DNA of 64,000 nucleotides from positions 124,001 through 188,000 of the forward strand of contig NZ_WWNB01000002.1 in assembly GCF_012062845.1 (NCBI RefSeq), read 5' to 3'. Both the position numbers and the translations under genes were made by a program. Source of the stretch: Halomonas salinarum. GTDB lineage: Bacteria > Pseudomonadota > Gammaproteobacteria > Pseudomonadales > Halomonadaceae. Position 1 is the stretch's first letter. Every line of letters begins with the position of its first letter. Below, one piece after another: positions 19,649 through 27,292 of the stretch. Below the pieces are notes generated by a model, which had not been told where the DNA came from, ran no database searches, and worked only from the letters and a program-made list of their open reading frames with translations.

Positions 19649-20184
19649 GCCGCCTCCTCGAGCCAGCCACCGGCATACAGCATGCCCAGCGCGCTGTGGG
19701 TATCGGGTGTCGCGGTCTCAAGCGCCAGCGCCTCCTTGAGCGGCATCCAGCGCACCGAGGCGACTTCTTCAGGCTGCAGACAAAGCGGCCCGTCGTAATC
19801 GACCAGGTAGATGCTGCCATAGATGTGGTGACCGTCCTTGGCATAACGGAAATCGCCACAGGAACGCAGCGGCTGACCACGAATACCCAGCTCCTCGGCA
19901 AGCTCGCGACGCGCCGCCTGATGCACGGCCTCACCGGCCCCCACCACGCCGCCGGCGGCCAGGTCATCATCCCCGGGGAAGACTTCCTTGGTCAGCGTGC
20001 GACGCTGTACGCAGATGTCTCCCGTGGCGTTTCGCACCACGATATAGGTCGCCCGGTGCCAGAAATGGAAGCGGCGCATCATCGCCCGGGGCGCGCTGCC
20101 GCAAGGTCGGTTGCGGGCATCGACCAGCTGGATATGTTCATCGGCGACCACCGGGGGCGGCAACGTGGAATCATTGGCAGTCAT
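19645..20184 (-). CDS. NUDIX hydrolase (YfcD-like)
   Basis: A 179-aa hydrolase of nucleoside diphosphates linked to another moiety. The Nudix box GX5EX7REUXEEXGU is complete from about Gly78 (GGVVGAGEAVHQAARRELAE, then ELG). The N-terminal EHIQLVDARNRPCGSAPRAM and FWHRATYIVV segments resemble YfcD and isopentenyl-diphosphate isomerase-like Nudix proteins; the substrate is unknown. GGGAGAG precedes the ATG. It is the first gene of the nudix-moxR-DUF58-tgpA cluster. Confidence 0.88.
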   Translation of the reverse strand: MTANDSTLPPPVVADEHIQLVDARNRPCGSAPRAMMRRFHFWHRATYIVVRNATGDICVQRRTLTKEVFPGDDDLAAGGVVGAGEAVHQAARRELAEELGIRGQPLRSCGDFRYAKDGHHIYGSIYLVDYDGPLCLQPEEVASVRWMPLKEALALETATPDTHSALGMLYAGGWLEEAA

Positions 20185-20342
20185 CGGGCTCTCCCTGTCG
20201 GATCAGTCTTTTAGCCTAACCAGTCACACGAGACAGGGCCAGCCTTGAGGCGTTTGACCGATCAGTGAGCGCTGACCATGCTCAGAAGATGCTCGCCTCG
20301 AAACGCGCTCGCTGCCTTCGAGGCACCGCCGGGAGACTCGCC

Positions 20343-22004
20343 ATGGCCGATTTCGCACCCCGTGAACATCTTGCCACTCATGACATCGTCAACCAGCCAC
20401 CGGTGCCCAGCGACGAAGACTGGCTTACCGACGACCTTCCGCTGCGTGAGGCCCTATCGCACCAGGCGCCCGCCTGGGTGCCACGTCGCCTCGCCGCCCT
20501 CGGTCGAGCGGTGGGCAGCCAACGACTTCAGGCACTGGGTGAGGCCGCCAATCAGCATCCGCCACGCTTGCGGCTATTTGATCGCCACGGACGGCGCCTG
20601 GACGAGGTCGAGTATCACCCCGCCTATCACGCGCTGATGCATGAAGCCTTCGATCACGGTTGGCATGCAGTGGCCTGGCAGGAAGAAGGCCGCGGCGGCC
20701 ATCAGGCTCATGTGGCCGCGCTCTACCTGCTGACCCAGGCCGAACCCGGCATCTGCTGTCCGCTAACCATGACCCATGCCGCCATGCCAGTGCTGCGCCA
20801 GAAAAAGCGGGTGATGGCCCATTGGGGGTCGCGGCTGCTGACCTGGGGCTATGACCCGCGTGCCCATCCAAGCGATGACAAGACGGCGGTGACGCTGGGC
20901 ATGGCGATGACCGAGAAACAGGGCGGCAGCGACGTGCGGGCCAATACCACCTACGCCGAAGTGGCCGACAGTGACCGCAACGGCGCCTGGCTGAGCGGCC
21001 ACAAGTGGTTCTGTAGTGCGCCGATGTCGGATGCCTTCCTGACCCTGGCGCAAACGTCTGACGGCCTTGACTGCTTTCTGGTGCCACGTTTCCAGCCCGA
21101 CGGCCGTCGCAACCCGATCGAGATTCAGCGCTTGAAGGACAAGTGCGGCAACCGCGCCAACGCCTCAGCCGAAATCGAGTACCGCCATGCCTGGGCACAG
21201 CCCATCGGTGAGCCGGGCCGTGGTATCGCCACCATCCTCGAGATGGTCCAGCAGACCCGTCTCGATGCTGCCGTGGCGCCAGTGGGCATGATGCGCCAGG
21301 CCCTGCGCGAGGCATGGCGATACAGCTGCCATCGCCACGCCTTCGGCCGACCGCTCGCCGAGCAGCCACTAATGCGCATGGTGATCGCCGATCTGGCGCT
21401 TGAGGTCGAGGCCGGGGTAGGCCTTGGCCTGCGAGCGGCCAGCGCCTTCGATGGCGCCGCCAGTGGCCACGACCACGAACGCGCCCTGGCACGCCTCCTG
21501 CCGACACTGGCCAAGTACTGGCACAACAAACGCGGCCCCGGTTTCATGGCCGAGGCCATGGAGTGCCTGGGCGGCATCGGCTATGTGGAGGAAACACCGC
21601 TTGCCAGGCTATATCGCGAAGCACCGGTAAATTCGATCTGGGAAGGGTCCGGCAACGTCATCTGCCTGGATGTCCTACGGGTGATGGCGCGTCATCCGGA
21701 AAGCATCGAGGCACTGATGAGCGAGCTCAAGGCAGCACACAGTCAGCAGGCCGACTTCGACCGCGCGCTGGCCGAGCTCGAGCAGGCATTGACGGCAGGC
21801 GACGAGACGATGACCCTGCGCGCCCGTTGGCTGACACAGCGCATGGCCCAGACCCTGCAAGCGGCGCTTCTTCTGCGCCATGCCCCCACGGCGATAGCCG
21901 AGACGTTCTGCCGTTCGCGACTTGGCCATGACCCGAGCCCGGCCTATGGGGTGCTGCCGGCGGACGCGCCGCTTGCCGCTATTCTTGAACGCATCACGTC
22001 TTGA
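20343..22004 (+). CDS. aidB: AidB-type acyl-CoA dehydrogenase family protein
   Basis: A 553-aa FAD-binding protein strongly resembling E. coli AidB (541 aa): YHPAYHALM, PLTMTHAAMPVL, GMAMTEKQGGSDVRANTT, GHKWFCSAPMSDAFL, RLKDKCGNRANAS and YREAPVNSIWEGSGNVICLD all align with it. In E. coli AidB is part of the adaptive response to alkylating agents, has weak isovaleryl-CoA dehydrogenase activity and binds DNA. Whether this protein protects DNA or degrades branched acyl-CoA is open. The start at 20343 has GGGAG upstream; the longer frame from 20265 is rejected. Confidence 0.88.
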   Translation: MADFAPREHLATHDIVNQPPVPSDEDWLTDDLPLREALSHQAPAWVPRRLAALGRAVGSQRLQALGEAANQHPPRLRLFDRHGRRLDEVEYHPAYHALMHEAFDHGWHAVAWQEEGRGGHQAHVAALYLLTQAEPGICCPLTMTHAAMPVLRQKKRVMAHWGSRLLTWGYDPRAHPSDDKTAVTLGMAMTEKQGGSDVRANTTYAEVADSDRNGAWLSGHKWFCSAPMSDAFLTLAQTSDGLDCFLVPRFQPDGRRNPIEIQRLKDKCGNRANASAEIEYRHAWAQPIGEPGRGIATILEMVQQTRLDAAVAPVGMMRQALREAWRYSCHRHAFGRPLAEQPLMRMVIADLALEVEAGVGLGLRAASAFDGAASGHDHERALARLLPTLAKYWHNKRGPGFMAEAMECLGGIGYVEETPLARLYREAPVNSIWEGSGNVICLDVLRVMARHPESIEALMSELKAAHSQQADFDRALAELEQALTAGDETMTLRARWLTQRMAQTLQAALLLRHAPTAIAETFCRSRLGHDPSPAYGVLPADAPLAAILERITS

Positions 22005-22005
22005 A

Positions 22006-22021
22006 ACCGCTTGAAAGCGGT
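22006..22021. terminator. Hairpin between convergent aidB and the EAL gene
   Basis: ACCGCT-TGAA-AGCGGT is a perfect 6-bp stem with a tetraloop immediately after the aidB stop. There is no T-tract. It may act as a 3' end for either direction. Confidence 0.35.
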
Positions 22022-22070
22022 CGTGTGGTCATCAAACGGGGGGACGCGGGTGTTAAAAATGATGCCGGGA

Positions 22071-23330
22071 TCAAGGCGTGTGACTGAGGGACTGGGCGAT
22101 CCTTGACTGCCATAATCGGTCATCATGTGCATGATCCGCATTCGAGCAGGGTGACGGGCAGCTTCCCAGGCGTGTGAGCAATGAAAGCAGGTCCTCTACC
22201 GGCATCGGCCTTGCCAGCGCGAAGCCCTGAGCATGGGTACAGCCAAAACGCACCAACGTCTCAAGGCACTCCAGCGTCTCGACCCCCTCGGCCACTACCC
22301 GGATACCCAGGCGCTGACCGAGTAGTGCCACCGCCTCGACAATAGCCGCATCCTCAGGGTTTTCGTTGAGATGGCGAACAAAACCTCGGTCGATCTTCAC
22401 TTCGCTGATCGGTAACAACTGCAGGCGAGCCAGAGACGAGAAGCCAATACCGAAATCATCGACCGACAGCTCCATACCCAGCAGATGCAGCCTTGCCGCC
22501 ACCTCACTGCTCAATAGCTCATCCTGCATGGCATCATTTTCGGTGATTTCCACCACCAGCGAGAGCCAATATCCCAGCGACTGCTGCAGCTCGTTCATCA
22601 ACGGCACCAGGTCGTCGTTCAGCAGTTCGGTGGGCGAGATATTGATCGACACCGAGAGCCGGTGACCCGCGACCACCCAGCGCTGGGCATCGTACGCCAC
22701 CCGGGCGACGATATGCCGGGTCATCTGCCGCGTCTGTTCCGGCGTCATCAGCTTGAGGAAGCGACCCGGACAGATCAGGCCAAACTCGGGATGCTGCCAG
22801 CGCACCAGCACCTCGACCCCGCTCAGCGTCTGAGAGCTCAAATCAAACTGGGGCTGGTAGTGAACCACGAGTTCCTGCTCGCTCAGCGCGCGGGCAATCT
22901 CTTCTCGTCCCCACTCTTGCCCGCCTTTTCCGGACACCTCGCCCTGTGACGGCATCAAAAGCCCGTCGAGACTCGCGCTCAGGTCATGCAGGGAATAGGG
23001 CTTGCTCAGCGAATCCAGCATCGTCAGGCCGAGGGTCTGGCCGACCCGTTCGGCGATGCGCATGACCTTGGGGGCCACGCCACTCAGCAACATCACCGCG
23101 CCGTTATATTCGAGCTCGGCCAGGTAGCGCAGGGTATCGATGCCCTCGACGCCGTCGATTTCCAGATCGAGGATCACCAGACGCGGCCGCAGATGGGCAA
23201 GACATGGCCGCAGGTCAGAGGCCAGGTGGTGAGTCGAGATACCCAAGGTGCGTAATTGCAGTGACAGAGCAGCCAAGATATCAGGGTCATTGTCGACGAC
23301 AACAGCCAGCGGAGCAGTATCCAGAGGCAT
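22071..23330 (-). CDS. Response regulator with EAL phosphodiesterase domain
   Basis: A 419-aa cytoplasmic protein with an N-terminal receiver domain (about 1-120; acidic pocket VVVDNDPD, phospho-acceptor Asp in LVILDLEIDG) and a C-terminal EAL domain (about 140-400) that should hydrolyse cyclic di-GMP to pGpG. The signature reads EVL (GVEVLVRWQH). The other metal and catalytic residues are present: NISP, ITEN, DDFG, VKIDRGFV and AEGVET. Loop 6 reads DDFGIGFSSL instead of DDFGTGYSSL. It is therefore probably active. The ATG at 23330 has GAGAG upstream. No cognate histidine kinase gene is nearby. Confidence 0.88.
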   Translation of the reverse strand: MPLDTAPLAVVVDNDPDILAALSLQLRTLGISTHHLASDLRPCLAHLRPRLVILDLEIDGVEGIDTLRYLAELEYNGAVMLLSGVAPKVMRIAERVGQTLGLTMLDSLSKPYSLHDLSASLDGLLMPSQGEVSGKGGQEWGREEIARALSEQELVVHYQPQFDLSSQTLSGVEVLVRWQHPEFGLICPGRFLKLMTPEQTRQMTRHIVARVAYDAQRWVVAGHRLSVSINISPTELLNDDLVPLMNELQQSLGYWLSLVVEITENDAMQDELLSSEVAARLHLLGMELSVDDFGIGFSSLARLQLLPISEVKIDRGFVRHLNENPEDAAIVEAVALLGQRLGIRVVAEGVETLECLETLVRFGCTHAQGFALARPMPVEDLLSLLTRLGSCPSPCSNADHAHDDRLWQSRIAQSLSHTP

Positions 23331-23424
23331 GAGCACTCTCACTATGAAAGTTTTAACTAAGTTCGCATGCAACCATTACATAACTTATACATCGAGCCCA
23401 GCCATCACCCTGTTAAAGACCGGA

Positions 23425-24033
23425 CTACCCGACCACAACCCGCAATGCCAGGCCGAGAAGAATCACCCCGGTGAGGCGATTGATCCAGTGGGAGCGAGCC
23501 TGCAACCAGGGCAACACCGACGAATGCGAAAACGCCACCGCCACCAGTACATACCACCCGCCATCGATCACCATGGCGGTGGCAACGATCAAGGCCTTGG
23601 CAGCCACGCCCATGTCCGGACTGACGAACTGGCTGAGCAGGGCAACGAAGAACAGGATCAGCTTGGGATTGCCAAGCGCCACCAGCATTCCATCGCGAGC
23701 CGCCTGCACGCGGGTCGTGGCAACGCCACTGGCCTGCAGTGCTGATGCCCGACCGGCCCGCAATGCCTTGATACCTAACCAGGCGAGATACGCAGCACCA
23801 CCCCAGGTGATCACCTGAAAGAGCATCGGGTGGCGGGCGATCAACGCGCCCAGCCCCCAGACCGTCAACAGCGCATAGAGCCCCACCCCCAGGGCATGCG
23901 CAAGCGCCGCCACCACACCCGGCAAGCGCCCCCCACCCAAGGTATGGCGAAGCACCAGCGCCAGGCTGGGCCCCGGCGACATGGCGCCCATGGCGCATAC
24001 CGCCGCCAGCGACAACCACAGGGTCATCGGCAT
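23425..24033 (-). CDS. LysE/RhtB-family amino acid exporter
   Basis: A 202-aa inner-membrane protein with about six hydrophobic helices. The N-terminal MTLWLSLAAVCAMGAMSPGP carries the SPGP motif, followed by GGGRLPGVVAALAHALGVGLY and GNPKLILFFVALLSQF as in LysE/RhtB/ArgO exporters. The exported compound cannot be told from sequence. AAAGGAGC precedes the ATG at 24033; the longer open frame upstream is not used. Confidence 0.88.
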   Translation of the reverse strand: MPMTLWLSLAAVCAMGAMSPGPSLALVLRHTLGGGRLPGVVAALAHALGVGLYALLTVWGLGALIARHPMLFQVITWGGAAYLAWLGIKALRAGRASALQASGVATTRVQAARDGMLVALGNPKLILFFVALLSQFVSPDMGVAAKALIVATAMVIDGGWYVLVAVAFSHSSVLPWLQARSHWINRLTGVILLGLALRVVVG

Positions 24034-24280
24034 GCTCTGCTCCTTTATCGTATAGCTGACCCGCCCGGCGCGGCCGGAAGCCGTGCGCCTCCCTGGCTGG
24101 CCATGGCAAGAACGAACGTCGCTCCGGCCCATCAGGGTGCCGGAGCGCAATGCAAGGCAGCTATCTTAGTCCCCGACCCCATCTTCGCCAAGCCGAGCCG
24201 CGATTTAGCCAGGCCAAGGTTCTATGCAATGCCCCACGCCCTGCGTGAGGCTCATCTGCTTACCTGTCCCTTATCTGCCC

Positions 24281-25114
24281 TCATGTAGCCTGCCCTGAGG
24301 AAGCACCAAACACGAAGGCCGATTGCACGCTGCCCATCACCTCGTCTTCGAAGGCCTTTACCCCTGGCGCCTCACCACCGGCAGCGGCCGCCACGAACAA
24401 CGGCAGCAGGTGTTCCTCCTCGGGGTGTGATTCGCGTCCACCGGGGGCCGTCGCCCAGTCCCGCAGTCGCGATGCACGCGCCTCACCGGGCAACGCCACG
24501 GTCTCGCTCAACCAGGCATCGAAGGCCCGGGAGTCCGGGTCGACCGGGCCGTCGCCACGCTTGAAACGGGCCATGTTGTGATAGCTCATGCCGCTACCGA
24601 TGATCAGCACACCCTGCTCGCGCAGCGGGGCCAGGACGCGTCCCAGGGCCAGGTGCTCGTCCGGGTCGAGCCCTTTTTTCAGCGAGAGCTGCACCACCGG
24701 CACATCGGCCTTCGGAAAGACCAGCTTGAGCGGAATGAAGACGCCGTGATCGAGCCCGCGATGATGCTCCTCGGCGCTTGCAATCCCCGCCTCGGCCAGT
24801 TGCTCACGTACCTCGGCGGCAAGCGCCGGGTCGCCCTGGGCCGGCCAGCTCAGGTGATAGGTGTGGTCGGGAAAGCCGTAGTAGTCGTAATACAGTGACG
24901 GCGCCGATTGGGCATTGACGGTGAAGGTATCAGCCTGCCAGTGCGCCGAGATCACCAGAATCGCCCGCGGCTCCACCTTCAGGGACTCGGTAAGGCCGCC
25001 AAGCCAGGCGGCCATTGGCTCCCAGAGCCCCGCTGGCTGCCAGTCCATGAAGAAGCAGGGGCCGGCGCCATGAGGAAGAAATACCGTGGGCAGTGGGTGG
25101 GAAGAAGTCGTCAT
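24281..25114 (-). CDS. DODA-type (LigB-like) extradiol dioxygenase family protein
   Basis: A 277-aa protein of the class III extradiol dioxygenase superfamily, like 4,5-DOPA dioxygenase and E. coli YgiD. The putative metal-binding histidines are in FLPHGAGPCF, ISAHWQAD and RGLDHGVFIPL, with a further conserved His in GSGMSYHNMARF. It probably opens a catecholic ring; the substrate is unknown. It lies 113 bp downstream of doxX on the same strand, with a LysR regulator diverging on the other side. doxX, a DODA dioxygenase and LysR often occur together in proteobacteria, which suggests quinone or catechol detoxification. Confidence 0.87.
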   Translation of the reverse strand: MTTSSHPLPTVFLPHGAGPCFFMDWQPAGLWEPMAAWLGGLTESLKVEPRAILVISAHWQADTFTVNAQSAPSLYYDYYGFPDHTYHLSWPAQGDPALAAEVREQLAEAGIASAEEHHRGLDHGVFIPLKLVFPKADVPVVQLSLKKGLDPDEHLALGRVLAPLREQGVLIIGSGMSYHNMARFKRGDGPVDPDSRAFDAWLSETVALPGEARASRLRDWATAPGGRESHPEEEHLLPLFVAAAAGGEAPGVKAFEDEVMGSVQSAFVFGASSGQAT

Positions 25115-25227
25115 GGTCGAGCCTTTGTTACGCAAATGAGAGAGACGCCGGGAAGGGGAACCGCCCCGGTACCGGCTCATCGAGGCCAGCACCGAGGAGG
25201 TGGGTAGCACCGCTCAGTGTCGCCCCG

Positions 25228-25707
25228 TCAGATCTTCAGGCCGAGCTTCGCATCCAGCGAGAAGCGATCGCCGCCGCGCAGCAGGATGGCCAGGGCGACC
25301 AGCCCCCACATCAGCGGATATTCGACGCCGCCGTTGGACCAGAAGAAGCCATTGGGAATATGCACGGTCAGTGCCACGCCCATCAGCACCATGACCCCAA
25401 GCGCCGCGGGACGCGTCAAGAGCCCCAGCACCAGCGCCAGGCCACCGAAGAACTCGACCAGACCCGCCAGCAGGGCAAAGAGTACACCAGGGGTCATGCC
25501 AAGGCTCTCGGCGAAGAACTGCCCCGTCGCCTCCAGGCCATAGCCGCCGAACCAGCCAAAGAGCTTCTGGGCACCATGCGGCATCAGCAAAAGGCCTGCG
25601 GTCACGCGAATCAACGGATAGGCAAGCACCGAGAGGCGCTGGAAGATGGCCGGGCCAGGGGTGGCGGTAGCAGCGGCATCGGTGGCAATAGCGGTATTCC
25701 GGATCAT
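25228..25707 (-). CDS. DoxX-family membrane protein
   Basis: A 159-aa integral membrane protein with four hydrophobic helices. Its core LIRVTAGLLLMPHGAQKLFGWFGGYGL is the DoxX/MauE signature, and later segments are GLVEFFGGLALVLGLLTRPAA and GGVEYPLMWGLVALAILL. DoxX-like proteins are linked to redox or thiol and quinone stress, but no biochemical role is certain. GAGGA is 8 bp upstream of the ATG. It is the first gene of a doxX-DODA unit facing away from a LysR gene, with a candidate operator in the 136-bp gap. Confidence 0.87.
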   Translation of the reverse strand: MIRNTAIATDAAATATPGPAIFQRLSVLAYPLIRVTAGLLLMPHGAQKLFGWFGGYGLEATGQFFAESLGMTPGVLFALLAGLVEFFGGLALVLGLLTRPAALGVMVLMGVALTVHIPNGFFWSNGGVEYPLMWGLVALAILLRGGDRFSLDAKLGLKI

Positions 25708-25762
25708 GAGAGAGTCCTCGCATCAACGTTGGGCCGCACTATCTGTGCGACCATGATTGGGC

Positions 25763-25786
25763 CAACAAGGGCACTTGTCCCTGTTG
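25763..25786. promoter_or_regulatory. Candidate LysR operator between doxX and lysR
   Basis: An interrupted inverted repeat with outer arms CAACA and TGTTG and inner GGG and CCC elements lies midway between the divergent doxX and lysR starts, where LysR proteins usually bind. It is a sequence-only inference. Confidence 0.4.
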
Positions 25787-25843
25787 ATGGAAGACAGCAT
25801 ATTGAGGTTTCCAATTTTCTGACAGAGAGTGAAATGGCAACTC

Positions 25844-26776
25844 ATGGTTGATGATTCAGAAACCTCAGGCAGTTTCACTCTGGGCGGTGCACTAGACGAT
25901 ATCCGCGCCTTCTGCGCCGTGGTGGAATTCGGCTCCATCTCCGCGGCGGCGCGGGAGCTTCGGGAAACCAAGGGTGGGGTCAGCCGGCGTATCTCGCGGC
26001 TGGAAAGCCGGCTCGGGGCAGCGTTACTGGCCCGCACGCCTCGCGCGGTCAGCGCTACAGAGGAAGGACTGCTCTTTCATACCAAGGCCCGGGAGGCCCT
26101 GGGTCTGCTGGAAGATGCCACCGAAGGGGCCCGCGCCTCTCGCTCTGAACCCCAGGGCAATCTGCGCGTCACCGCGCCGGTCGATATGGGCATCGACCTG
26201 CTGCCGGCGCTGGTGGTCAGGTTTCGCGCCCTGCATCCGCAGATCCGCATCGAACTGCTGATCACCGATACAGCGCTTGATCTCGCCGCCAACCGCATCG
26301 ACCTGGCCCTGCGCGCCAGCGCCGACGACCTGCCTGACATGAACTATCGCGCCTCTTCCATCGCCGACTTCCGCATGCGCCTGTATGCATCGCCAAGCTA
26401 TCTGGAGGCACACGGGGTGCCGGCGGTGCCAAGCGATCTTACCCATCACAGCCTGGCGAGCTGTCGGGAAATGGAAGGCCCTGCCCCCCTGGTGCTCACC
26501 GACCCTCGCGGCAAGCGCAGCGAGATCAGCGCCCGCCCCGACCTGCGGGCCTCCGACTACTCAAGTCTCGCTCGGCTGCTGGCCGCCGGTGGCGGCATCG
26601 GTGTGCTGCCGAGCCTGATCGCCCGCCCCTTCCTCGATGACCAGCGCCTGGTGCCCGTGCTGGCCGACTACGCCCTCAGCGAAGGCAGGCTCTATGCCAT
26701 CACCCTCTCCGGCCTCGAGGCCCCGGCGCGCGTGCGGGTCTTCCGCGACTTCCTGCGCGAGGCGTTGGCTCACTGA
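25844..26776 (+). CDS. LysR-family transcriptional regulator of the doxX-DODA unit
   Basis: A 310-aa LTTR. Its wHTH covers about residues 20-75 (IRAFCAVVEFGSISAAAREL, VSRRISRLESRLGAALLART), and the effector domain opens with LRVTAPVDMGIDLLPALV as in the DsdC/YafC/AaeR-like group. A GTG at 25829 would add five residues; neither start has a clear ribosome site. Because it diverges from doxX and the dioxygenase gene, it probably controls them. Confidence 0.85.
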   Translation: MVDDSETSGSFTLGGALDDIRAFCAVVEFGSISAAARELRETKGGVSRRISRLESRLGAALLARTPRAVSATEEGLLFHTKAREALGLLEDATEGARASRSEPQGNLRVTAPVDMGIDLLPALVVRFRALHPQIRIELLITDTALDLAANRIDLALRASADDLPDMNYRASSIADFRMRLYASPSYLEAHGVPAVPSDLTHHSLASCREMEGPAPLVLTDPRGKRSEISARPDLRASDYSSLARLLAAGGGIGVLPSLIARPFLDDQRLVPVLADYALSEGRLYAITLSGLEAPARVRVFRDFLREALAH

Positions 26777-26924
26777 GCCATGCTCCTCAGCGCTCCGGCC
26801 AGAGTGACGATGCAGCGTCTATTCTTGAAAGAGTGCTTGGGAACAGTGCTTGGAAATAGCGCTTGGCCTCTTGCCAGCGCCATCAAGGCCGACGCCATCA
26901 GGGTCGACGCCAGGGAGGGACGAA

Positions 26925-27113
26925 ATGAAGAAAGAGACGCCCGAGGAACGGGAATACAGGCGCCTGAGAGATGAGATCAATGGCGTGACGCTTGCCCGGC
27001 TGCTGTTCGTCTTCTTCGCCATCCGGCACGCCGTCACGGGCGATTGGATCGAGGCCGTTATCCTGCTGGTCCTGGCCTACCTGCTGCGCATCTTCTTGCC
27101 CGTGACGCGCTAG
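26925..27113 (+). CDS. Small membrane protein (62 aa), unknown function
   Basis: A charged N-terminus (KKETPEEREYRRLRDEI) is followed by two hydrophobic stretches, LARLLFVFFAIRHAV and WIEAVILLVLAYLLRIFLPV, so it is probably a two-helix hairpin in the inner membrane. A strong GGGAGGGA precedes the ATG. I do not recognise the family. A strong hairpin lies between its stop and the convergent chemoreceptor gene. Confidence 0.6.
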   Translation: MKKETPEEREYRRLRDEINGVTLARLLFVFFAIRHAVTGDWIEAVILLVLAYLLRIFLPVTR

Positions 27114-27163
27114 GTCGGGCTTGGCACCGCGCTCGCCGCGCCGAGTTCTCGCAGGCCACCACG

Positions 27164-27199
27164 ACGAAGCCGGTGGATCTCTCGATCCGCCGGCTTCGT
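27164..27199. terminator. Strong hairpin between convergent genes
   Basis: ACGAAGCCGG-T-GGATC pairs with GATCC-G-CCGGCTTCGT across a TCTC loop: a 16-bp stem with one mismatch. It has no T-tract. It separates the 62-aa gene from the 3' end of the convergent chemoreceptor gene, so it may terminate both. Confidence 0.6.
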
Positions 27200-27292
27200 G
27201 ATAGGGCTATGGGATAGGGCTTCGCAGGGAGCTTCACGGGCGATCCGGCCTCGTGGCGAGGGCGAGCCGCGTGATCCGCTGGCGCGTCACAT

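Noticed and set aside
20425-21507. A 360-codon open frame antisense to aidB
   Set aside because: Arg/Pro/Gly-rich translation typical of a shadow frame; aidB is clear on the plus strand.
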